Assembly (NCBI GenBank): GCA_024278565.1
Contig: JAJRSY010000285.1
Location: forward strand, 1 to 15,956
DNA length: 15,956 bases
Direction: 5' to 3'
Origin: Bacteroidota bacterium
GTDB taxonomy: Bacteria > Bacteroidota > Bacteroidia > Flavobacteriales > Flavobacteriaceae
A model generated the notes under the pieces. The model had not been told where the DNA came from. It ran no database searches and was given only the letters and a program-made list of their open reading frames with translations. Both the position numbers and the translations under genes were made by a program. Positions 6,226-12,962 of this stretch are shown here, piece after piece; the stretch's first letter is position 1, and each line of letters starts with the position of its first letter.

Positions 6226-7230
6226 TTAGTCGATATGAAACATTTCGTTCAATTTACGTATTTGTTCAGGCCTGCCCAGTACAATTACCCTACTATGGGG
6301 CTGTAATTTCATATCAGCTTCAGGGTTTATAATATATTCACCATCTGGGGCGATATACCCAATTATGGTACAGCCTGTTTTACGTCTTAGATCCAAATCC
6401 CGCAATGAGTGGCAATCGACATGGCCGGCAAAGCTCTCGATTGCCACTTCCTCTAAATTAGTGGTATGCCCTTCCATTGACAGCTTATCCATAAACGTTA
6501 CTAAATTCGGCATTACTACCAAAGAGGCCATATGGTCCCCACCTATCTTATCTGGCATGATTACCTTGTCAGCCCCGGCAAGCAACAGTTTTTTCTGCGA
6601 ACTGACCTGAGAGGCCCTGCTGATGATAAACAGGTCATTATTCAACTGCCTGGCCGAAAGCACTACAAAGAGATTGGCGGCATCATCGGGCATGGTCGTT
6701 ATCAGGTATTGGGCATTTTCAATACGGGCTTCGTTCAGCACTTCGTCTTCATTGGCATCGCCTTCAACAAAAAGCACTTCTTCTTCATTTTTTTCAATGA
6801 CTTCATGATTTTTTTCTATGACCACAAAAGGTTTCTTGTATGTCGTCAAACGTTCTGCCGCTTGCTTGCCATTGCGCCCAAAACCACATACTACCACGTG
6901 ATCGGAAAGATGATCGATCTGCTTTCTCACTTTTTTATTTTTTAAGATTTGTAACGAGTTTCTGCCCATCATATATTCGGTTATCACAGATATAGAATAT
7001 GCCCCTATGAACACACTTGATGTGATTAAAAATACGGTAAATACCTTTGCCTCGGTATTCAGGGGCCCAACTTCTGAAAAACCAACGGTTGTAATGGTAA
7101 TTACCGTCATATAAAGGGCATCAAGCCATGTGTAATCAGAAATAAACCTATAGCCCAACACACCGACCGCCAAAACGGTAAATACCAATAGTATTGCCAA
7201 ATATATTTTAGAGCGAAAGAGTCTGATCAT
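6226..7230 (-). CDS. Two-helix ion channel with TrkA-N/TrkA-C (RCK) domains
   Basis: This 334-residue protein has the layout of MthK-type channels: helix 1 (about 9-29), a pore loop with TITTVGFSEV (45-54), helix 2 (about 63-84), then a cytoplasmic Rossmann-fold RCK domain starting HVVVCGFGRNGKQAAERL (111-128) and a C-terminal TrkA-C domain (about 240-330). The RCK domain probably binds a nucleotide or ion that gates the pore. The filter reads TVGFS instead of the usual TVGYG/TVGFG, so K+ selectivity is uncertain. I chose ATG at 7230, 2 bp after the PspC stop; a TTG at 7236 would overlap that stop and is less likely. It follows the PspC and DUF2851 genes, forming an operon. Confidence 0.88.
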   Translation of the reverse strand: MIRLFRSKIYLAILLVFTVLAVGVLGYRFISDYTWLDALYMTVITITTVGFSEVGPLNTEAKVFTVFLITSSVFIGAYSISVITEYMMGRNSLQILKNKKVRKQIDHLSDHVVVCGFGRNGKQAAERLTTYKKPFVVIEKNHEVIEKNEEEVLFVEGDANEDEVLNEARIENAQYLITTMPDDAANLFVVLSARQLNNDLFIISRASQVSSQKKLLLAGADKVIMPDKIGGDHMASLVVMPNLVTFMDKLSMEGHTTNLEEVAIESFAGHVDCHSLRDLDLRRKTGCTIIGYIAPDGEYIINPEADMKLQPHSRVIVLGRPEQIRKLNEMFHID

Positions 7231-7232
7231 GA

Positions 7233-7460
7233 TCAAAGGTCGAATACAGAGGTTCGTTTAGTATACACCAAGTCTTTGATCTTTAGCCAAAACGCCAAAA
7301 ACAGGTACAGTGCGAAACCAAAACCCAAGGTCACGAACGTAAGGTAAATAAACGAGGTGCGCACTACTCTGGCCCGTATGCCCAATTTCTCGGCAATACG
7401 CCTGCTCACCTCAAAACCCCGCTTTTGAAAATAGTACAATAGCGCATAGAAGATTTTCAT
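7233..7460 (-). CDS. PspC-domain small membrane protein
   Basis: This 75-residue protein consists of little more than a PspC domain. An amphipathic N-terminal part with RIAEKLGIRARVVRTSFIYLTF (about 21-42) runs into a single hydrophobic helix (about 38-62) and ends in a short basic tail. PspC-family proteins sense envelope stress in enterobacteria; in Flavobacteriia such short forms are common and their role is not established. It lies 9 bp after the DUF2851 gene and 2 bp before the channel gene, so the three are probably co-translated from one mRNA. Confidence 0.8.
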   Translation of the reverse strand: MKIFYALLYYFQKRGFEVSRRIAEKLGIRARVVRTSFIYLTFVTLGFGFALYLFLAFWLKIKDLVYTKRTSVFDL

Positions 7461-7469
7461 TTTTTAAAA

Positions 7470-8753
7470 TTAGTCATTTCCGTACAATAAACTACTACCG
7501 ACCATACATTCCAAACATCGGTTCTCAATACAGTATGCATTGTACAGTTGAAGGATAGACTGGCTATCTTTGGCATTTTTCAAACCAACATCCAATTTTA
7601 TAAAATTGTCAACAACCGAATTGTCTTCTCGCTTTATACTTGATATAATGCTGAGTATTTCTTCATTGGCATCTTTTCCCAAGTGCCTTGCATAACAGAA
7701 CTTCAAAGGCAATATCGTATTGATGATGAGTAGGTCGATAAACTTGGCAGTCAATCTTTTTCTGCTCTTTTTAGATTCTTTTCCAAAGGTGAAATGATTG
7801 TCCCAATATTTACTGGCAGCGACATTGAACACCTTGTACATATCATCCAAGCTCGACGTATGTATTATTTCAGGAAACAAATTTTGATTTCCTGCATAAA
7901 GATTTGCCAATTGCGAAAGACGAATGGTGGGGAAATTAGGAGGGCGAAGTTTAAAGAATTCAGGTTTTTGAACGCCTGTTATTTGAATGCCTAATTTATT
8001 TTTTAGAAATCCAAACTCCTTTTTAAGCTCAATATAGTACGAATCGACGATTGTTCGATCTTCTAATAACCCGGCAAGGCCGTACAAAACACTTTCTAGA
8101 GCCATAGTCTTATTTCTAATTTTGCGAACGAACGAAAAATCAAGGGATCTAGCGATACCCATAAAAGAGTCTCCGTTGATTTTAAGTCCGAAATTCTTTA
8201 ACAACAATGAGAATAGCACCTTTTCCCAATCATTGTTCGATTGCCCTAAGAGTTCAAGGACCAAGTTTGATTTTCGTTCCAATCGTTCAAAATATAAACG
8301 CTCTAACCAATTCTGAACTATAAAAGAATCAATGGCACCTATACTTTTTTCGCAATTGATAAAACCGACATCACTTTTATCGAACAACTTTTGATGCCTT
8401 TTTAAAATTGCCCCAGAAATGTAATTTTTCAATTCCAAAGTTGGAATTTCAGAACCGTCTTTTCTATAGACCGAGACATCGTCTTCCCAAACCACATGCA
8501 ATATGACGTTGTCATAATTTTCATCATCCTCGTGCCCATGCGCATACCAATCAGACGATTTGATATGCAGTTCGACATTGCCCGCCCAAAGCTGCCCTGC
8601 GATATTGATTTTCGCATTAAAAAAATCAGGTCCCGCCAAATGGTTGTGCGTACCAAATTCGATTATTTCAATAGTTTCATTTTTGGTAGTGACCAGACTC
8701 TCCAATTGAAGTTTTTTGTACTTCCATATAAAATGAAGAAGGTCTTCTCGCAT
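7470..8753 (-). CDS. DUF2851 family protein
   Basis: This 427-residue protein matches the DUF2851 family, which is largely confined to Bacteroidota and has no established function. Recognisable segments are MREDLLHFIWKYKKL at the start, FGTHNHLAGPDFFNAKI (33-49), WAGNVELHIKSSDWYAHGH (56-74) and YDNVILHVVWEDD (79-91). The C-terminal part has IENRCLECMVG with paired cysteines that could hold a metal. The His/Asp-rich first 90 residues have been likened to nuclease folds in some members, but I cannot confirm catalysis from the sequence. It is the first gene of a tight run with the PspC and channel genes. A 121-bp gap separates it from the rhodanese gene; no convincing promoter or terminator was seen there. 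Confidence 0.85.
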   Translation of the reverse strand: MREDLLHFIWKYKKLQLESLVTTKNETIEIIEFGTHNHLAGPDFFNAKINIAGQLWAGNVELHIKSSDWYAHGHEDDENYDNVILHVVWEDDVSVYRKDGSEIPTLELKNYISGAILKRHQKLFDKSDVGFINCEKSIGAIDSFIVQNWLERLYFERLERKSNLVLELLGQSNNDWEKVLFSLLLKNFGLKINGDSFMGIARSLDFSFVRKIRNKTMALESVLYGLAGLLEDRTIVDSYYIELKKEFGFLKNKLGIQITGVQKPEFFKLRPPNFPTIRLSQLANLYAGNQNLFPEIIHTSSLDDMYKVFNVAASKYWDNHFTFGKESKKSRKRLTAKFIDLLIINTILPLKFCYARHLGKDANEEILSIISSIKREDNSVVDNFIKLDVGLKNAKDSQSILQLYNAYCIENRCLECMVGSSLLYGND

Positions 8754-8874
8754 GTAAAGGAAAGATTAAATAGTTTCTGGTTTTGTTGTTTCTTGTTTGA
8801 AAAGGTATGTGTTTTAATATCGACCTGAAATTCTTTATACCTGAAACTGTGGTTACGAAGCATAACAAAACAGA

Positions 8875-9186
8875 TTATTCTTCAACGGCTCCGTTCCAAT
8901 TCATAAAACCACCTTCTAGGTTATAGGTGTTTTTTAAACCCGCACTGTTCATCAAAGCACAGGCTTGGCCGCTCCTGTTTCCGCTACGGCAATAAACGTA
9001 GTAGTTTTTTTGCTTATCAAGTTTTTCAAGCTGATCCAAAAAACCTTGCCCCAAGTATATGTCTATATTGGTTGAATCAGAAATATGCCCCTCAGCAACT
9101 TCCTCGGGTGTGCGTACATCTAAAATAAATGCATTTTGGTCATTCTTTAATTGTTCAGCCCACTCTTCTTGTGATAAATCTGCCAT
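8875..9186 (-). CDS. Single-domain rhodanese-like sulfurtransferase
   Basis: This 103-residue cytoplasmic protein is a single rhodanese domain. The CH2A-like motif ILDVRTPEEVAEGHI (21-35) is present, and the active-site loop CRSGNRS (66-72) carries the persulfide-forming Cys66. The C-terminal end has NLEGGFMNWNG (89-99), typical of the GlpE/PspE-like group. Such proteins move sulfane sulfur to acceptors such as thiols or other proteins; the partner is not visible here. It is divergent from marR with a 145-bp intergenic region. A TATTTTTG -7 element lies about 30 bp upstream of its start. Confidence 0.88.
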   Translation of the reverse strand: MADLSQEEWAEQLKNDQNAFILDVRTPEEVAEGHISDSTNIDIYLGQGFLDQLEKLDKQKNYYVYCRSGNRSGQACALMNSAGLKNTYNLEGGFMNWNGAVEE

Positions 9187-9214
9187 ATTAAATTATTTTG
9201 GTTAAACCCGTTTT

Positions 9215-9222
9215 CAAAAATA
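9215..9222 (-). promoter_or_regulatory. Possible -7 element of the rhodanese gene
   Basis: TATTTTTG on the minus strand fits TAnnTTTG and lies 28 bp upstream of the rhodanese start codon. The region 19-21 bp further upstream has no good TTTG/TTG, so support is limited. Confidence 0.35.
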
Positions 9223-9279
9223 ACACATTTCCATAAATCCGTATCCTAATATTTTAACAAAATTTTATGGTCACGATAA

Positions 9280-9309
9280 TTGGACCATGGTAAATTACCT
9301 ATATATTTG
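9280..9309 (+). promoter_or_regulatory. marR-yceI promoter (TTG-N19-TATATTTG)
   Basis: TTG (9280-9282), a 19-bp spacer and TATATTTG (9302-9309) match the Bacteroidota housekeeping promoter consensus exactly. Transcription should start near 9315, about 15-20 bp before the ATG at 9332. This placement argues against the longer reading frame that starts at 9287, inside the promoter. Confidence 0.8.
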
Positions 9310-9327
9310 TATATACAATTGTTGTAT
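9307..9327. promoter_or_regulatory. Probable MarR operator: three TTGTAT half-sites
   Basis: Half-sites TTGTAT (9307), ATACAA (9313) and TTGTAT (9322) form two overlapping palindromes: one perfect 12-bp palindrome and one with a 3-bp centre. They overlap the -7 element and the predicted start of transcription. MarR proteins commonly bind such AT-rich palindromes to repress their own operon, so autorepression is the likely role. Confidence 0.6.
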
Positions 9328-9331
9328 TGAT

Positions 9332-9778
9332 ATGAACGTAGAGAAGGTTATCAGGACAAAAGGGGAAATCCCGTTAGAGCGAAGAACGATCATACATTTT
9401 ATGTTGGTCAACAATACGATCAACGAGACCATAGCAAATGCGTTAAAACCATTTGACGTTTCGTTGCAGCAATTTAATGTACTTCGTATTTTAAGGGGCC
9501 AAAATAGAAAGCCGGCCAACCTTTCTACCTTAAATGATAGAATGGTGACCAAAATGAGCAATACGACACGGCTCGTTGACAAATTGATTTTAAAAGGCTA
9601 TGTAAATAGAATTACGTGCCCCTCGAACCGACGTAAGATAGAAATCAATATAACGACAAAAGGAAAAAAAGCACTTGAAAAAATGGATACTGAAATGAAC
9701 CGTGCTGAAAAGGCCATCCTAAGAAATCTTTCAAAAAAAGAACTGGAACAACTGAACACCCTGTTCAATAAATTTTAG
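9332..9778 (+). CDS. MarR-family transcriptional regulator
   Basis: This 148-residue protein shows the MarR winged-helix layout: N-terminal dimerisation helices (ERRTIIHFMLVNNTINETIANALKPFDVSLQQFNVLRIL), a helix-turn-helix with LSTLNDRMVTKMSNTTRLVDKLILKGYVNR, the wing RITCPSNRRKIEINITTKGKKAL with the usual Asn-Arg-Arg and ITxxG pattern, and C-terminal dimerisation helices. The family includes repressors released by small phenolic or redox signals; the ligand here is unknown. The start at 9332 is supported by the promoter just upstream. It is followed after 42 bp by yceI on the same strand. The three half-sites over its promoter suggest that it represses both genes. Confidence 0.9.
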   Translation: MNVEKVIRTKGEIPLERRTIIHFMLVNNTINETIANALKPFDVSLQQFNVLRILRGQNRKPANLSTLNDRMVTKMSNTTRLVDKLILKGYVNRITCPSNRRKIEINITTKGKKALEKMDTEMNRAEKAILRNLSKKELEQLNTLFNKF

Positions 9779-9820
9779 AGTAGAAACACTAAGTATTAAT
9801 CACAAATTAAATCAAAAATC

Positions 9821-10399
9821 ATGAAAAAAAGCGTACTGAGTTTAGTAATGGCGGTAATCTTCGGAGCTACCGCAACAGCAACAACACCAATTAATGGTGA
9901 GAAAAAAGATATAAAAGCAAGTGAGAGCACCGTTACCTGGAAAGGGTACAAAGTCACAGGATCGCATACCGGCACCATTGACCTAAAAGAAGGCTCATTG
10001 CTGTTTGAAGAGGATAAACTGACCGGCGGTGGGTTTACCATAGATATGACTACCTTAATTTCAACAGATCTTGAAGGCGAAGACAAGGGTAAATTAGAGG
10101 GCCACTTGAAATCAGATGATTTCTTTGGTGTCGAAAGCCATCCAACGGCAAAGTTGGTTTTCACAGATGTAAAAGCTTCTGGAAAAAACTCTTACGAAGT
10201 TACCGGTAACCTTACCATCAAAGGCACTACAAAATCGGTAACCTTAGATGTATCTATCTATGGCAGTAAGGCAACAGCCACCATGAAAGTAGATCGTTCG
10301 CAGTTCAATGTAAAATACGGTTCGGGCAGTTTCTTTGAGAATTTGGGAGACAAAACAATATATGACGAGTTTGACCTTGTTGTTGATCTAGAATTTTAG
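9821..10399 (+). CDS. YceI-family secreted protein
   Basis: This 192-residue protein starts with a signal peptide (MKKSVLSLVMAVIFGATATA) and continues as a single YceI domain (about 28-192), a lipocalin-like beta barrel that binds long isoprenoid or other amphipathic molecules in characterised relatives. Typical stretches are STVTWKGYKVTGSHTGTIDL (36-55), LKSDDFFGVESHPTAKLVF (95-113) and VTGNLTIKGTTKSVTLDV (126-143). The barrel is expected in the periplasm. It is the second gene after marR, which probably controls it, and the unit ends at a terminator 25 bp downstream. The physiological ligand cannot be read from the sequence. Confidence 0.9.
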   Translation: MKKSVLSLVMAVIFGATATATTPINGEKKDIKASESTVTWKGYKVTGSHTGTIDLKEGSLLFEEDKLTGGGFTIDMTTLISTDLEGEDKGKLEGHLKSDDFFGVESHPTAKLVFTDVKASGKNSYEVTGNLTIKGTTKSVTLDVSIYGSKATATMKVDRSQFNVKYGSGSFFENLGDKTIYDEFDLVVDLEF

Positions 10400-10423
10400 T
10401 AGACTTGACCTCACAGTTGAGCC

Positions 10424-10456
10424 CCCGTTCTTAATTTATTGAGTACGGGATTTTTT
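10424..10456 (+). terminator. Terminator of the marR-yceI unit
   Basis: CCCGTTCTTAA-TTTA-TTGAGTACGGG gives an 11-bp stem with one mismatch and one G-U pair, followed by ATTTTTT and a second T-rich stretch. It lies 25 bp after the yceI stop codon and separates this unit from the trp promoter. Confidence 0.85.
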
Positions 10457-10494
10457 ATTCTTTTTTGCAAGCAGGTTAATTTTTCAAAAATTGG

Positions 10495-10525
10495 TTTGCA
10501 ATCTTAAAAATGATTTCTATATTTG
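10495..10525 (+). promoter_or_regulatory. trp operon promoter (TTTG-N19-TATATTTG)
   Basis: TTTG (10495-10498), exactly 19 bp, then TATATTTG (10518-10525) match the Bacteroidota consensus. The expected start of transcription is about 10529-10534, at or next to the leader-peptide ATG at 10533. Confidence 0.85.
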
Positions 10526-10532
10526 AAGTTCA

Positions 10533-10589
10533 ATGAAATTGACGAAAAGAAATATTTGGTGGTGGAACAACTCTCGAAAGATATCGTGA
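10533..10589 (+). CDS. trpL: trp operon leader peptide
   Basis: This 18-codon open frame encodes MKLTKRNIWWWNNSRKIS, with three consecutive Trp codons (10557-10565) and a TGA stop at 10587. Three adjacent Trp codons in so short a peptide, directly between a trp promoter and a terminator that precedes trpE, are the mark of ribosome-mediated attenuation. When charged tRNA-Trp is scarce the ribosome should stall on the Trp codons and leave the antiterminator free; when Trp is plentiful it should run to the stop codon and cover it. The ATG lies only about 8 bp after the -7 element, so the leader frame is probably leaderless or nearly so. Confidence 0.88.
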   Translation: MKLTKRNIWWWNNSRKIS

Positions 10590-10646
10590 GCAAAGCATCA
10601 TTGTAGTAAACCATACAAAGGCTTGTCATCACGACAGGCCTTTTTT
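10571..10646 (+). promoter_or_regulatory. trp attenuator: terminator with a possible competing antiterminator
   Basis: The terminator stem is AGGCTTGTC (10619-10627) / GACAGGCCT (10633-10641), nine pairs with one G-U, a 5-nt loop, then six T, ending 17 bp before trpE. A competing helix can form between TCGTGA (10584-10589, the last leader codon plus the stop) and TCACGA (10629-10634), extended with bulges by CAAAGC (10591-10596) on GGCTTG (10620-10625). A third helix, CTCTCG (10571-10576) with CGTGAG (10585-10590, one mismatch), would occupy the antiterminator strand when no ribosome is near. The terminator is clear; the antiterminator pairing is my by-eye proposal. Confidence 0.8.
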
Positions 10647-10663
10647 AATGAACAATTTTTGAT

Positions 10664-12067
10664 ATGACCTATCAGCTTACCTCACATCATAAAAAAATAC
10701 TAGCAGATACGATTACACCCGTAAGCGTGTACCTTAAGGTAAGGGATCGCTTCCCGAACAGCATCCTTTTGGAAAGTAGCGACTATCACGCCAATGACAA
10801 CAGTTTTTCGTACATCTGCTGCAACCCCATAGCATCTATAAAAGTAGAGAATGAAACCATTGTACAACAATTTCCCGATGGCACTTGCGATCAAATTCAA
10901 ATTATGGACCAGACTGATGTGATAAAAACAATACATAAATTCAGCCAACGGTTCAAAGGTAAAAAAAACGATTTCAAGTTCATCAACAACGGTCTCTTCG
11001 GTTATATGGCCTATGATGCGGTGCGCTACTTTGAAAATATTAAACTATCAAAAAAACCCGGTACCGTACAAATTCCCGATATATATTATGCGGTGTACCA
11101 GAACATCATTGCCATCGACCATTTCAAGAACGAAGCATATATTTTTGCCAATTGCTTTGAATCGGAGAACAATGTGTCTGAAATCGAGCAGATTCTAAAT
11201 GTAAAGAACTTTGCAACCTATAATTTTTCGATGGAAGGAGAAGCCACATCCAACCTTGAAGATGAAGAATATAAAGAACTTGTAAACCTGGCCAAGAAAC
11301 ACTGTCAAAGGGGCGATGTTTTTCAATTGGTATTATCGCGCCGGTTTTCGCAACATTTCAAAGGAGATGAATTCAACGTATACCGGGCTTTGCGTTCTGT
11401 AAACCCCTCTCCCTATCTTTTTTATTTTGATTATGGAGATTATAAGATCTTCGGAAGTTCGCCCGAGGCCCAATTGATCGTTCAAGACAATACGGCAGAA
11501 ATACACCCCATCGCCGGCACCTTCAAACGCACCGGAAACGACGAGCAAGATGCTATTCTGGCCAAAGAACTGACCGAAGACGCTAAAGAGAACAGTGAAC
11601 ACGTTATGCTGGTCGACCTAGCAAGAAACGACCTGAGCCGCAACGCAAGCATGGTGCAGGTGACCAACTACAGAGAGGTACAGTTCTTTTCGCACGTCAT
11701 TCACCTAGTGTCGAAAGTAACGGGACAAAAGAAAAAGGGCATACCAACAATGAACGTGGTGGCAGATACTTTTCCTGCGGGCACTTTGAGCGGGGCACCC
11801 AAACATAGGGCCATGCAGCTCATCGAAAAATATGAAAAAACAAGCAGGGGCTATTATGGTGGGGCAATCGGGTTTATGGATTTTAAAGGTAATTTCAACC
11901 ACGCCATAATGATCCGTACTTTTTTAAGCAAAAACCACCAATTGCACTATCAAGCTGGTGCTGGCCTAGTGGCCGCATCGGATCCTGAAGACGAACTGCA
12001 AGAAACCTATAACAAACTGGGGGCTTTGACAAAAGCCCTTGAAATTGCTGAAGGAATAGCCCCCTAG
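10664..12067 (+). CDS. trpE: Anthranilate synthase component I
   Basis: This 467-residue enzyme converts chorismate and ammonia (from TrpG) to anthranilate, the first step of tryptophan synthesis. The N-terminal part carries LLES (35-38), the element that binds tryptophan for feedback inhibition. The chorismate-binding domain (about 200-460) has NPSPYLFYF (247-255), GSSPE (264-268), HPIAGT (281-286), DLARNDL (318-324), DTFPAGTLSGAPK (368-380) and AGAGLVAASDPEDE (431-444). GTLSGAPK favours TrpE over PabB. It is the first structural gene after the attenuator. Its last codons, ending in IAP and the TAG stop, run into the first C/G-rich repeat, so the original C terminus may have been altered slightly. 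Confidence 0.96.
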   Translation: MTYQLTSHHKKILADTITPVSVYLKVRDRFPNSILLESSDYHANDNSFSYICCNPIASIKVENETIVQQFPDGTCDQIQIMDQTDVIKTIHKFSQRFKGKKNDFKFINNGLFGYMAYDAVRYFENIKLSKKPGTVQIPDIYYAVYQNIIAIDHFKNEAYIFANCFESENNVSEIEQILNVKNFATYNFSMEGEATSNLEDEEYKELVNLAKKHCQRGDVFQLVLSRRFSQHFKGDEFNVYRALRSVNPSPYLFYFDYGDYKIFGSSPEAQLIVQDNTAEIHPIAGTFKRTGNDEQDAILAKELTEDAKENSEHVMLVDLARNDLSRNASMVQVTNYREVQFFSHVIHLVSKVTGQKKKGIPTMNVVADTFPAGTLSGAPKHRAMQLIEKYEKTSRGYYGGAIGFMDFKGNFNHAIMIRTFLSKNHQLHYQAGAGLVAASDPEDELQETYNKLGALTKALEIAEGIAP

Positions 12068-12163
12068 CCCCCAAAGGGGGGATAAAAATAGTGATATGCA
12101 CATACAAGCTAGCTAGCTCCTCCCCAAGCCCGCCTGCCGGCATAGGCAGGAGGGGGATAAAAA
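12060..12163. repeat. C/G-rich palindromic repeats in the trpE-trpG junction
   Basis: Two 'A' modules lie here. The first (12060-12088) contains CCCCC-AAA-GGGGG followed by GATAAAAA and includes the trpE stop. The second (12117-12163) has CTCCTCCCC outside and CCTGCC-GGCATA-GGCAGG (12133-12150) inside, again followed by GGGGGATAAAAA. Between them, ATGCACATACAAGCTAGC looks like a shortened 'B' module. A-runs follow the hairpins on the plus strand, so they are not typical terminators; the A-rich stretch serves as the leader of the next ATG. Confidence 0.8.
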
Positions 12164-12817
12164 ATGAAAATGAACAAGCAAACAAATACAAACAGGTCAG
12201 CTCCTCCCCTTCGGGGAGGCCGGGAGGAGAATATCCTTGTCATAGATAACTACGACAGTTTTACCTATAACCTAGTCCATTATTTAGAAGATTTGAACTG
12301 TAAAGTGACCGTAAAAAGAAACGACCAACTCAGTTTAGACGAAGTCGCTATTTTCGATAAAATCGTACTTTCGCCAGGTCCTGGCATACCTGATGAAGCA
12401 GGGCTTCTGAAAGATATTATAGCAAAATACGCCCCTACAAAAAGTATATTTGGTGTTTGTTTGGGCCAACAAGCCATAACAGAGGTATTTGGGGGCTCAA
12501 TATTGAATTTGAAAAAGGTATACCATGGTATTGCCACAACAATAACGATAACCAAAGATGATATACTGTTCAAGGGAATACCAAAAGAAATCGAAGTGGG
12601 GCGATATCATTCGTGGGTGGTAAACCCCGATCTTCCCGAGGTTTTGGAAGCGACTTCCTTTGATGAAAACGGGCAGGTAATGTCGTTACGCCATAAGGTA
12701 TATGATGTATGTGCGGTACAGTTTCATCCTGAATCGGTATTGACTCCCAATGGAAAAAAAATAATGGAGAATTGGGTGACCTCCCCTAGCCCCTCCCAAG
12801 CCCGCCTGCCGGCATAG
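12164..12817 (+). CDS. trpG: Anthranilate synthase component II (glutamine amidotransferase)
   Basis: This 217-residue class I glutamine amidotransferase supplies ammonia to TrpE. The core starts at NILVIDNYDSFTYNLVHYLE (23-42). It shows SPGPG (70-74), nucleophile Cys99 in FGVCLGQQ, and the His188/Glu190 pair in QFHPES. The N terminus is unusual: residues 1-22 (including MNKQTNTNRSAPPLRGG from Met3) are encoded by a repeat module, and no native start codon remains next to NILVIDN. Initiation must use the repeat ATG at 12164 or 12170. The last ten or so residues, VTSPSPSQARLPA, are also encoded by repeat DNA, and the stop lies inside the palindrome CCTGCC-GGCATA-GGCAGG. The catalytic core is complete, so the enzyme is probably active. 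Confidence 0.95.
   Translation: MKMNKQTNTNRSAPPLRGGREENILVIDNYDSFTYNLVHYLEDLNCKVTVKRNDQLSLDEVAIFDKIVLSPGPGIPDEAGLLKDIIAKYAPTKSIFGVCLGQQAITEVFGGSILNLKKVYHGIATTITITKDDILFKGIPKEIEVGRYHSWVVNPDLPEVLEATSFDENGQVMSLRHKVYDVCAVQFHPESVLTPNGKKIMENWVTSPSPSQARLPA
12170..12229 (+). repeat. Start-codon repeat module (B1) fused to trpG
   Basis: This copy begins ATGAACAAGCAAACAAATAC and ends with the palindrome CTCCCC-TTCG-GGGAG followed by GCCGGGAGGAG. Compared with B2 and B3 it lacks 4 nt just before the palindrome, so it is read in another frame (PPLRGGREE instead of PSPSGRLGG), yet the frame stays open into trpG. It supplies the ATG of trpG. Confidence 0.8.
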
Positions 12818-12843
12818 GCAGGGAGGGGGATAAAAAAAACAAA
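12779..12843. repeat. C/G-rich palindromic repeat (A3) at the trpG 3' end
   Basis: CCTCCCCTAGCCCCTCCC is followed by CCTGCC-GGCATA-GGCAGG (12805-12822), GGAGGGGGA and an A-rich stretch that ends at the next ATG. The inner palindrome is shared with 12133-12150 and resembles the palindrome at 12-31. The trpG stop codon lies within it. Confidence 0.8.
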
Positions 12844-12930
12844 ATGAACAAAAATTTCAATACACGCAAACAAGCTAATCCCTCCCCTTCGGGGAGGTTA
12901 GGAGGGGAAACAATGGGTGTCCTCCCCTAA
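12844..12930 (+). CDS. Repeat-encoded mini-ORF (B2), 28 codons
   Basis: A second copy of the start-codon module opens a 28-codon frame, MNKNFNTRKQANPSPSGRLG and onwards, that ends in the next repeat. An A-rich leader (GATAAAAAAAACAAA) precedes the ATG, which looks like a good Bacteroidota initiation site. The module DNA (12844-12907) matches B3 at 60 of 64 positions by my count. No function is known. It may be translated but need not have a role; it could affect translation of trpD downstream. Confidence 0.35.
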   Translation: MNKNFNTRKQANPSPSGRLGGETMGVLP

Positions 12931-12962
12931 CCCCTCCGAGGGAGGGGGATAAAAAAACCAAA
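12920..12962. repeat. C/G-rich palindromic repeat (A4)
   Basis: TCCTCCCCTAACCCCTCC-GAG-GGAGGGGGA followed by TAAAAAAACCAAA. The core CCCCTCC-GAG-GGAGGGG differs by one base from the copy inside the helix-hairpin-helix gene at 4077-4093. The preceding AATGGGTGT mirrors the end of trpG (ATTGGGTGA at 12771), suggesting that a unit of about 140 bp was duplicated in tandem. Confidence 0.8.

Noticed and set aside
7231..7236. TTG start for the channel gene at 7236
   Set aside because: ATG at 7230 lies 2 bp after the PspC stop and fits normal start codon preference; the TTG would overlap that stop.
8754..8874. Small open frames and a GTTATG-CTT-CGTAAC hairpin between the rhodanese and DUF2851 genes
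   Set aside because: The frames overlap each other and match no family, and the hairpin has no T-run, so neither a gene nor a terminator can be supported.
2098..9299. GGTAA...TTACC inverted repeats at 2098-2113 and 9289-9299 as a shared operator
   Set aside because: The centre spacing differs (2 bp versus 1 bp) and the flanks do not match; two short AT-rich palindromes can occur by chance.
10648..10662. Mini-ORF MNNF ending 1 bp before trpE
   Set aside because: Four codons directly after the attenuator T-run are likely chance; nothing else supports translation.
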